NCBI RefSeq assembly: GCF_002072105.2
Contig: NZ_MTBC01000008.1
Location: 1 to 64,000, forward strand
From: Croceivirga radicis
GTDB taxonomy: Bacteria > Bacteroidota > Bacteroidia > Flavobacteriales > Flavobacteriaceae
DNA: 64,000 nt
Direction of reading: 5' to 3'
Below the pieces are notes generated by a model, which saw only the letters and a program-made list of their open reading frames with translations, made no database searches and was not told the DNA's origin. The position numbers were made by a program, and so were the translations under genes. Numbering within the stretch: the first letter of the stretch is position 1; every line of letters starts with the position of its first letter. This document shows, one piece after another, positions 1 through 5,944 of the stretch.

Positions 1-61
1 CAGTTGCAAAAGCCATTGAAGTGAACAATGCCAAAGTCAAAGTCAAAATTATTTTTCTCAT
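1..61 (-). CDS. Exported protein, N-terminus only (cut by window edge)
   Basis: An ATG at 59-61 on the minus strand opens a frame that runs off the left edge. The 20 visible residues, MRKIILTLTLALFTSMAFAT, form a classic signal peptide: two basic residues, a hydrophobic core and an Ala-X-Ala cleavage region. The start lies about 70 bases after the end of the first attC-like repeat, so this is the gene of the next cassette in the array. Nothing can be said about the mature protein. Confidence 0.6.
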   Translation of the reverse strand, partial: MRKIILTLTLALFTSMAFAT

Positions 62-126
62 AAATTCTATTTTTTTAAAAGACGACAATCAATTTCTTAT
101 GTTGCAAAATTTCGGTCTTAAATGTT

Positions 127-257
127 TTACAACGGTTAGTGTATGATTAGTTGCGGACTTTTCCAACGGAAATTGTCCGCCTGTATCGAAGATAGTTAAT
201 TGCAAGGATTTCCATTTTGGGAAATCCGCCCGCAATTAATTATACACCGTGTTGGCA
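127..257 (-). repeat. attC-like site A of an integron-like cassette array
   Basis: Imperfect palindrome of about 123 bp between AAC at 131-133 and GTT at 251-253. The outer arms pair: GTGTATGATTAGTTGCGG on the left against CCGCAATTAATTATACAC-type sequence on the right, with about five unpaired bases next to the left AAC. An inner hairpin GGATTTCC...GGAAATCC sits near 207-226. The outermost bases differ between copies but match the far end of the adjoining cassette, which is the hallmark of integron attC sites. The minus strand is assigned because each cassette gene reads toward its site in that direction. Confidence 0.7.
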
Positions 258-273
258 ATAGTTATTTATACCT

Positions 274-1008
274 TCATAATTCTGAATTTAGCAGAAACTC
301 CCTATATAAACCAACGTAATGGGTATCTCCATAAACAACTAAAACTTTCTTTTTCTTGCTGTCGATTATTTTTTTAGCTAAATGTCTGTTTCTATAGTCT
401 TGAATAAATTCCTTTTCGAATTTTTTACGTAAACTTTTATTAGCCATTTTGCATTTGTAATTTTTATCTTCTAGCCTAAATCTAAAATCACAATCTTCTA
501 ATTTTATTTCCGAATATTTTTTTTCAAATTCAGTTATCAATTCGGACAAATTCACATCGGCTTTTATTGAAGTATAAGTACTAACATTTAATTGAGTATA
601 CTTTGGTTGGTTAAACAATTTATGATTGCCTTTAAATTTTATTTTTCCAGCAATAATATTCGTAGTTGTATCTAAGTATTTATCAGGAAAAAATCCCATT
701 AGTTTTCTCAATTTCATTCCGTTTTTTATTGTAATCAAAGAATCTGTTTCTTCATCAATAGCGCTTTCATAAAAAACCGTATAACCTAACTTTTGCAGGG
801 AATCGATTTTATGTGCTACATCATTATAAAATTCCTTTTTGCCTACGTGGTGCATTTTAAGAAATAATATTTTCTGATTTTTATTCTTTATAATTCCCAA
901 CTCACTTCTTGTGTCGAAAACTCCAATTTTTTTAAGAGTACTATTTTGGGAAATTGAACCACAAGAAGTAAAAGTGTAAATAGTAAACAGAATTAGAAGT
1001 TTTTTCAT
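274..1008 (-). CDS. TraB/GumN-like lipoprotein (cassette gene)
   Basis: The protein has 244 residues, and a lipoprotein signal ends at Cys16 (TFTSC), so it is probably anchored in the envelope. After the signal, the stretch KILFLKMHHVGKKEFY (47-61), followed by a Glu at 81 after VFYE, and a C-terminal VVYGDTHYVG segment near 226-235 resemble the paired GxxH-type motifs and first Glu of the TraB/GumN/PrgY family, thought to be metal-dependent hydrolases of unknown substrate. The middle is Lys-rich and charged. The stop lies 20 bases before attC-like site A and the start 28 bases inside the cassette boundary, so the gene fills its cassette alone. The family call rests on short motifs only; the actual function is unknown. 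Confidence 0.6.
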   Translation of the reverse strand: MKKLLILFTIYTFTSCGSISQNSTLKKIGVFDTRSELGIIKNKNQKILFLKMHHVGKKEFYNDVAHKIDSLQKLGYTVFYESAIDEETDSLITIKNGMKLRKLMGFFPDKYLDTTTNIIAGKIKFKGNHKLFNQPKYTQLNVSTYTSIKADVNLSELITEFEKKYSEIKLEDCDFRFRLEDKNYKCKMANKSLRKKFEKEFIQDYRNRHLAKKIIDSKKKKVLVVYGDTHYVGLYREFLLNSEL

Positions 1009-1032
1009 TTCATATTAGGTGATTTTAATTAT

Positions 1033-1165
1033 TGCTAACGGTCTCGTATAACCGTCAGTTACGGGTTAATATGCGTTAATTTTCGGTTTGGCACAGACTT
1101 TAGCAATTCCGAGTGGATTCGGACGTAGTCGAATCCGCCGTAATTGCGGTTATACATTGTTGGCA
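1033..1165 (-). repeat. attC-like site B
   Basis: Imperfect palindrome of about 125 bp between AAC (1037-1039) and GTT (1159-1161). The left arm reads GTATAACCGTCAGTTACGG, the right arm CCGTAATTGCGGTTATAC. An inner hairpin GGATTCGG...CGAATCC lies around 1113-1137. The left end ATTGCTAAC pairs with GTTGGCAAT at the right end of site A (one G-T pair), and the right end GTTGGCAAC pairs with GTTGCCAAC at site C. These pairings bracket the two neighbouring cassettes. Confidence 0.7.
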
Positions 1166-1173
1166 ACTGGCTT

Positions 1174-1713
1174 TTACCATTTGATAGTTATAAAATATTC
1201 CAGAATTCTCAATCCGACAAATATTCCAAAAGCTATCAGAATTTTCACAAAGTATTTGCTTTTCGTCTGCCCTGTTTTTTCAGATGTCAATAACGTTTTT
1301 ATACTTTTTATTAATTTTTCTTTATTCAACCATAAAATAATCAAAATCAATAACTGATATAAAATTGCAGCTTTTAAAGCTCCTAAGTGAACTCCAAAGT
1401 ATATATCTTGAAAGATAACATTCACAAGGATAGTCGATGTGAATAAGCAGCCAATTATTCGAGTTCTTTTTATCAGAATTAAAATTCCGCCAATCAATTC
1501 AAAAATGCCTAATGTGATAGCAAATGACTTTGAGTAGCCATAAAATGCCCACATCAATTCCATTCCAGTCATTTCAGAAACAGTTTTGTCAATTTCAGCT
1601 GCGCCATCAAATTGAATTAGTTTAGCTCCACCGTAAATAAACATTGCTAAAACTACAATCCAACTGATAGAATTTTCAAATATTTCAATTTTGTCTTTTT
1701 TAGTGAAGTTCAT
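1174..1713 (-). CDS. DoxX-like integral membrane protein (cassette gene)
   Basis: Using the ATG at 1711-1713 the protein has 179 residues beginning MNFTKKDK. The longer reading frame upstream runs into attC-like site C, so this later start, 31 bases inside the cassette, is preferred. There are about four membrane segments: WIVVLAMFIYGGAKLIQF with the F..G..K motif usual in DoxX proteins, FAITLGIFELIGGILILI, a segment around the FGVHLG stretch, and a C-terminal FVKILIAFGIFVG helix. DoxX-like proteins are small membrane proteins of mostly unknown role. The gene is alone in its cassette and its stop lies 12 bases from site B. Confidence 0.6.
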   Translation of the reverse strand: MNFTKKDKIEIFENSISWIVVLAMFIYGGAKLIQFDGAAEIDKTVSEMTGMELMWAFYGYSKSFAITLGIFELIGGILILIKRTRIIGCLFTSTILVNVIFQDIYFGVHLGALKAAILYQLLILIILWLNKEKLIKSIKTLLTSEKTGQTKSKYFVKILIAFGIFVGLRILEYFITIKW

Positions 1714-1739
1714 TTTTAGTTCGGTTTTGTTTAGCTTGT

Positions 1740-1878
1740 TGCCAACGTTCTCGGCTATGATTTCGTTGTGGAATTTCACGCAGTGAACATTCCGCCCGAA
1801 ATCAAACCTTGGCTTGAAGTTAAGGATTTCCGTTCAAGGAAATCCGCCCACAATGAATTATAGCCCGTGTTGTAGCAC
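1740..1878 (-). repeat. attC-like site C
   Basis: Imperfect palindrome of about 128 bp between AAC (1744-1746) and GTT (1869-1871), with arms CGGCTATGATTTCGTTGTGG and CCACAATGAATTATAGCCCG. It has an inner hairpin GGATTTCC...GGAAATCC near 1825-1846. The right-hand end GTTGTAGCAC (1869-1878) is the exact reverse complement of GTGCTACAAC (2391-2400) at the start of site D, so the cassette between them carries perfectly matching ten-base ends. Confidence 0.75.
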
Positions 1879-1887
1879 GTTTTTTAT

Positions 1888-2376
1888 TTAATCACATTTA
1901 TTTAGTTCAGAATAATATTTAATCGGATTGTGCTTAACATATTCTTTTCCGTTTATTGAATTGCAAAATTTTTCTTTGTCCATTTCTATTAACAATTCCA
2001 AATGTTCAATAAACCCTTCTGCAAATTCTCCATCTGCAAAACTTATAAGTTTTAAGCTTGGTAGGTAAAAGTCATTATTTTTTTCGGATGTAACTTGTTC
2101 TAAAATAAGTTGGGTGGTTTCGTGAAAAAATCCTGTTTCCGTCATTTTATGGTCAGGATAAGTTGTTCTGTAATACAGCTCAAATTCCAAGTAGTCTTTT
2201 GGAACTAAACGAACTAAAATGTCCAACGGAATATCTTGTTTAGACAAAAAATATTCAGTCGCAATATTTAAATTTTTCTCATATGCGGTTTCATTCTGAT
2301 TATTTAGTTCATTCGTGTTAATTGAATACACAAACAAGCAGAAAATTAATAATGGTAACGTGAATATGTTATTCAT
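1888..2376 (-). CDS. Unknown exported or membrane-anchored protein (cassette gene)
   Basis: The start at 2374-2376 gives 162 residues beginning MNNIFTLPLLIFCLFVYS, an N-terminal hydrophobic segment that could be a signal peptide or anchor. An upstream in-frame ATG at 2442 would place 22 residues inside attC-like site D and was rejected. The rest is acidic and helical-looking (repeated E/L/K stretches) with cysteines only at the C-terminal end, in KFCNS and LNKCD. I recognise no family. The gene fills the cassette between sites C and D: the start is 21 bases inside one boundary and the stop 16 bases from the other. Confidence 0.5.
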   Translation of the reverse strand: MNNIFTLPLLIFCLFVYSINTNELNNQNETAYEKNLNIATEYFLSKQDIPLDILVRLVPKDYLEFELYYRTTYPDHKMTETGFFHETTQLILEQVTSEKNNDFYLPSLKLISFADGEFAEGFIEHLELLIEMDKEKFCNSINGKEYVKHNPIKYYSELNKCD

Positions 2377-2390
2377 ATGTTGTTCTAAAT

Positions 2391-2525
2391 GTGCTACAAC
2401 GTTAAATGTATGGCGAGTTGCGCCCAGAAGAGCCCGTACCACACGGTTGGGAATAAATATAGTTAATGCGGTTGAATTTCCGTCTGGAAATTCGACCGCA
2501 ATTAGCTATACATCTTGTTATAAAT
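2391..2525 (-). repeat. attC-like site D
   Basis: Imperfect palindrome of about 122 bp between AAC (2398-2400) and GTT (2517-2519). The left arm reads TGTATGGCGAGTTGCG, the right arm CGCAATTAGCTATACA, with an inner hairpin GAATTTCCGTCTGGAAATTC near 2474-2493. The right end GTTATAAAT (2517-2525) is the exact reverse complement of ATTTATAAC (2835-2843), which marks the far end of the next cassette. Confidence 0.75.
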
Positions 2526-2843
2526 TGCCTGCAGGGCAGAACAAACCCTTGGCACAAAAGTAAAATTGATTTTCCAAAGTTTTGCCGCATTAATCGTTCC
2601 ATACCCCGTCCACCTTGCGTAACCCTTGCGCACAGGCGGCAAAAAGGAGGGTAACAAGCCACAATCTACTTTAAGACCCAAACGTGTGACTTTGGACAGA
2701 TTTAAGCAATGAAAGACAAGCATTTTTTGCTTTTCTGATAAACGTTCTACTTGCACATTGTTGCGTCCGACTAACACGCTAAAAGCAAAAAAGGGAAGGT
2801 AGCAGACCAAACTCTACTTTTTTAAGTGCGGGTTATTTATAAC
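2517..2843 (-). other. Cassette without a clear gene, bearing an internal direct repeat
   Basis: This 327-bp segment has the same matched cassette ends as its neighbours (GTTATAAAT/ATTTATAAC) but no convincing gene. A 102-codon minus-strand frame starts at 2810, 31 bases from the boundary as in the real cassette genes, and ends at 2502 inside site D. Its composition is unlike a normal protein, so I do not call it as coding. Two diverged direct repeats sit at about 2641-2675 and 2787-2826, both running from AAAAAGG through GGTA, CCA and CTACTTT to AAG. The cassette could be non-coding, carry an RNA, or be decayed. The overlap at 2517-2525 with site D is its own end. Confidence 0.5.
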
Positions 2844-2880
2844 AATTCAATATCCGTCATATTACGGATATACAACTTTT
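2835..2880. other. Outer boundary of the cassette array, with short hairpin
   Basis: ATTTATAAC (2835-2843) pairs exactly with the cassette end at 2517-2525, but the sequence beyond it does not form another full attC-like palindrome. Instead there is one short inverted repeat, ATATCCGT-N6-ACGGATAT (2850-2871), followed by ACAAC. By geometry this is where the attI-like insertion point of an integron would lie if cassettes read on the minus strand. No integrase gene follows; the next gene is a GH16 enzyme. From 2881 to 3034 I see nothing recognisable. Confidence 0.4.
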
Positions 2881-3034
2881 AGGCTAAAGATAGAAATTAT
2901 TCTTACGCAGAACAGTGAACCAATGCCAATAAAATAGCATGTATAAAATCGCATTAAACATAAAACCATCCCAACACATCTTATTAACTAAACTAAAAGA
3001 TGCATTAGAATGGTAATTTTAAGCTAAAAACAAA

Positions 3035-3802
3035 CTATTGGTATACGCGTATATAATCTATTATAAATTCTTGTGGCAACACACTGTCATCAATATCATA
3101 CCCCCCAAATTTACCGCCTATGGCAGAATTTACAATAAGATAAAAAGGCTGGTCAAAAGGCCAAGTTTCTTTATTTTTTAGGGTGGGATTAAATGTATAC
3201 AACACCTCCCCATCTACAGAAAAGGCTATTTTTTCTTCGGTCCATTCTGCCTCATACACATGGAAACCTTCTTCTATGTTGTCTATTCTGGTTTTCTTGG
3301 TATTTATTGTTTCGCCATGACTATCGGGTGTGTGTAAACTGGTAAAAACCATATGCGGTTCCCTGCCTACATATTCTAAAATATCTATCTCTCCACATGC
3401 CGGCCAACCTACTTCTCTATGGTTGGCACCCAACATCCAAATAGCTGGCCATATGCCTTTACCTACAGGCAATTTTGCACGAGCCTCTACCCTACCGTAC
3501 TTAAAATCCAACTTATTCTCTGTAGTTATTCGTGTAGAGGTATAGAGCGAATCTTCTTTTTTAATCTTTATATGCAATTGGCCGTCTACCAACTCATGAT
3601 TGGTTTTGGTATAGTGTTGGGGTTCATTATTACCCCAACCACATAATTCTGGGCAACCGTCTCCCAATTCAAAATTCCAATAGGTTTCGTCCAAGGTTGT
3701 ACCGCTAAACTCTTCTGACCAAACCAAGCGTTCTTTGGAGGCAGTACAACTAGCCAATACCCCCGTTAGTACCAAAACAGGCATCCAATTAAAAAACTTC
3801 AT
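3035..3802 (-). CDS. GH16 family beta-glucanase (laminarinase-like) lipoprotein
   Basis: Single-domain glycoside hydrolase family 16 enzyme of 255 residues, a normal length for a bare catalytic domain plus signal. A lipoprotein signal ends at Cys19 (VLASC), so it probably sits on the cell surface or in the envelope. The catalytic motif GEIDILE gives nucleophile Glu138, helper Asp140 and acid/base Glu143. WGNNEPQHYT near 56-65 and KYGRVEARAKLP near 101-112 are typical of the laminarinase branch, which cuts beta-1,3- or mixed 1,3/1,4-glucans inside the chain. It is the last gene of the SusCD operon, 15 bases after the larger GH16 gene. The exact substrate is inferred from the family and context. 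Confidence 0.9.
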   Translation of the reverse strand: MKFFNWMPVLVLTGVLASCTASKERLVWSEEFSGTTLDETYWNFELGDGCPELCGWGNNEPQHYTKTNHELVDGQLHIKIKKEDSLYTSTRITTENKLDFKYGRVEARAKLPVGKGIWPAIWMLGANHREVGWPACGEIDILEYVGREPHMVFTSLHTPDSHGETINTKKTRIDNIEEGFHVYEAEWTEEKIAFSVDGEVLYTFNPTLKNKETWPFDQPFYLIVNSAIGGKFGGYDIDDSVLPQEFIIDYIRVYQ

Positions 3803-3817
3803 AGATTGTCTCTTCTT

Positions 3818-5929
3818 TTATTGATATACGCGTATATAGTCCACTTCCATGGTAGATTCCGTAAATTCTGCATCTACTTCCCCGCCAAACGTACCGCCCA
3901 TGGCCACGTTAAGTATCAAGAAAAAATCTTTGTTAAAGGGCAAACTACCATCGTTGCTCACCGTGTGATACACTACCCCATCTACGGCAAATTGAATTTC
4001 CGTACTGGTCCATTCTACCTCATAAATATGAAAATCGTCCGATACGCCTGGCACCAATGTAGACCCCGTTCTTGCATTACCGGCAGAATTATTTTGGTCA
4101 TGTGTAGAACCAAATATGATATCTTGTTGGTTGCCTACATGTTCCATAATATCAATTTCTCCTGCTGCTGGCCAAGGGTTGGTTTGGTAATCTGCACCTA
4201 GCATCCAAATGGCAGGCCATGTACCACCACCTGTTGGCAGTTTTGCCCTAGCCGCTACCCTACCGTAGGTAAACTCTTGTAACCCTTCGGTTTTTATTCT
4301 TGCAGAGGTATACCCAGATGCAGCGGGACCTACTTCGCCAAAATCAAAGAATACCACAATGCGGTTATAGTTAAAATTACCAGCGGCAGAAAAATCAAAC
4401 GTTAATTCTTCCCACGCATTGTTCACCGTGGTAGTAGCATCGGCTTCATAAAACTCATCGGTATTGGCTGCGTTCTCCAATTTAACTCGCACTACCGCAC
4501 CTATCTTGGGCGACCATGTTTTTAGTTTGATGTTTTTATTGACGGATAAATCTATTGGCGTGCTTACTTCATAAAAACTTCCTGCAAAGAAAGCTGCACC
4601 AGGATTTTTGGTGAACTGTACCACGTTGCCCGAAGCATTCCCATTTGTATCTGGATTGGTTACAACCGTAGCACTGGCACCTTCAAAATCGGTAAATTCC
4701 GGAGCCGTTCCTTCAAAATCCGAGACGGTTTGCGTTACGGTTCCTGCATCATCGGCAACCGCTACATCATCAAAATAATAGACCTCCGCACCGGTACTAC
4801 CCGTTGCTCTAGCTGTTATCTGTAAAACATCATTGGCTACTCGTACATTTTCAGTAGCATCTGTGTAGGATTGCAATTCGTTATTTCCCCAACCATTATC
4901 TCCCGTACCTAAGTCATACGTCCAATTAACTGGATTAGGCGCTCCGTCTACATCAAACTCATCTGACCAAACCAAGGTATCATATTGGGTTTCTAGCATT
5001 TCGCTACCCGTATCTGTCATCGTTTCGGGTACAAAAACCGCATACCAAGCCAGTGGGTCGTCTCCGTTAAAGGGTTGACTTATACCGCGTACCGCCAAAC
5101 GGTTTTCTGATAACTCCAAAATTTGATATTGGCCAGGAATCACAGCCCAGTAACTTAAAAAACTACTACCCACATTCAAGGTTTGGGTACCATCTGTATT
5201 TTCTATTACCGCATAATTGGTGGTAAACGGCACTTGATCCGTAATATCCCTACACTCGTCCGCAAATTGTTGGGGCGTAGCATCTGGAAAAAAACGGTTT
5301 ACCTCTGTCCAGTTGATAAATACTAGATTATCCTCACCCGCATCTAAAGAATAGGTATAATTATCGTTGCCATCGTGCTCAAAAGTTAAGACATCATCAT
5401 ACAAACAACTGTTTAATTGATTAGGGCCGGCACTAAAAAACTCAGGAAAATCATTAGTTAAAGGGCCTACACCAAAGTGCCCACCAACGGTACGGTCCCA
5501 TACCCATCTTTTACTGCTAGGCGTAGTACCATCACCACCTGCCAATAATCCTAAGGTTGCCGCATCTATTCGCAACCGCACATTTAAGTCTACCAGCACC
5601 GTTGCACTGGAACTTAATCCGCCACGGGCAAAGGCTACTGCTGTAATAGGCTGTTGGTATTCTCCAGAACGGGTATATCTAAAGCTTGCCGTTTCCCCTG
5701 CTGAAACGACAACAGGTTCTGCTCCTGGATTAAAAAACACATGATAATACAAGGCATTTTCTGCCGTTGGTGTTACCGTAACAAAACCAGACTGGTCTTC
5801 TGCCACATTAGTGGTCAACACCAAATTTGTTGGCGTTACCAATGCTTGTAATTCTGGTTCTTCTTCTTGGCAAGCCAAAACCAAGCAAAGCAAGCCCAAA
5901 AGGTAACTTAATGTTTTTATGCTTTTCAT
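3818..5929 (-). CDS. Multidomain GH16 lipoprotein with a module inserted in the catalytic domain
   Basis: 703-residue lipoprotein (Cys20). Domains in order: a PKD/Ig-like domain (about 30-115) like those in the neighbouring glycan-binding protein; a domain from about 120 to 305 containing SKRWVWDRTVGGHFGVGP, a type seen in other Bacteroidota surface lipoproteins; and a GH16 catalytic domain starting near 318 (LVWSDEF). After LQITARATG (369-377) the catalytic domain is interrupted by about 160 residues (379-538) related to the binding modules of the upstream gene, then resumes at YTSARIKTEG. The catalytic residues are intact: Glu591, Asp593, Glu596 in GEIDIME. It likely degrades beta-1,3-glucan at the surface. 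The insert occupies about 4316-4795. Confidence 0.88.
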   Translation of the reverse strand: MKSIKTLSYLLGLLCLVLACQEEEPELQALVTPTNLVLTTNVAEDQSGFVTVTPTAENALYYHVFFNPGAEPVVVSAGETASFRYTRSGEYQQPITAVAFARGGLSSSATVLVDLNVRLRIDAATLGLLAGGDGTTPSSKRWVWDRTVGGHFGVGPLTNDFPEFFSAGPNQLNSCLYDDVLTFEHDGNDNYTYSLDAGEDNLVFINWTEVNRFFPDATPQQFADECRDITDQVPFTTNYAVIENTDGTQTLNVGSSFLSYWAVIPGQYQILELSENRLAVRGISQPFNGDDPLAWYAVFVPETMTDTGSEMLETQYDTLVWSDEFDVDGAPNPVNWTYDLGTGDNGWGNNELQSYTDATENVRVANDVLQITARATGSTGAEVYYFDDVAVADDAGTVTQTVSDFEGTAPEFTDFEGASATVVTNPDTNGNASGNVVQFTKNPGAAFFAGSFYEVSTPIDLSVNKNIKLKTWSPKIGAVVRVKLENAANTDEFYEADATTTVNNAWEELTFDFSAAGNFNYNRIVVFFDFGEVGPAASGYTSARIKTEGLQEFTYGRVAARAKLPTGGGTWPAIWMLGADYQTNPWPAAGEIDIMEHVGNQQDIIFGSTHDQNNSAGNARTGSTLVPGVSDDFHIYEVEWTSTEIQFAVDGVVYHTVSNDGSLPFNKDFFLILNVAMGGTFGGEVDAEFTESTMEVDYIRVYQ

Positions 5930-5944
5930 AGTGATGTGTTTCTA

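Noticed and set aside
127-2525. Reading the four long palindromes as MITEs or ordinary mobile repeats
   Set aside because: The matched ends link one repeat to the next and bracket each gene, and no target-site duplications are seen; this fits integron cassettes better.
2315-2810. Overlapping open frames on both strands around 2315-2810
   Set aside because: They run across attC-like site D and the low-coding cassette, have odd composition and no recognisable domains.
2844-3034. A terminator for the glucan operon
   Set aside because: The only hairpin (2850-2871) has no T run on the minus strand and fits the array boundary better; no other terminator is visible.
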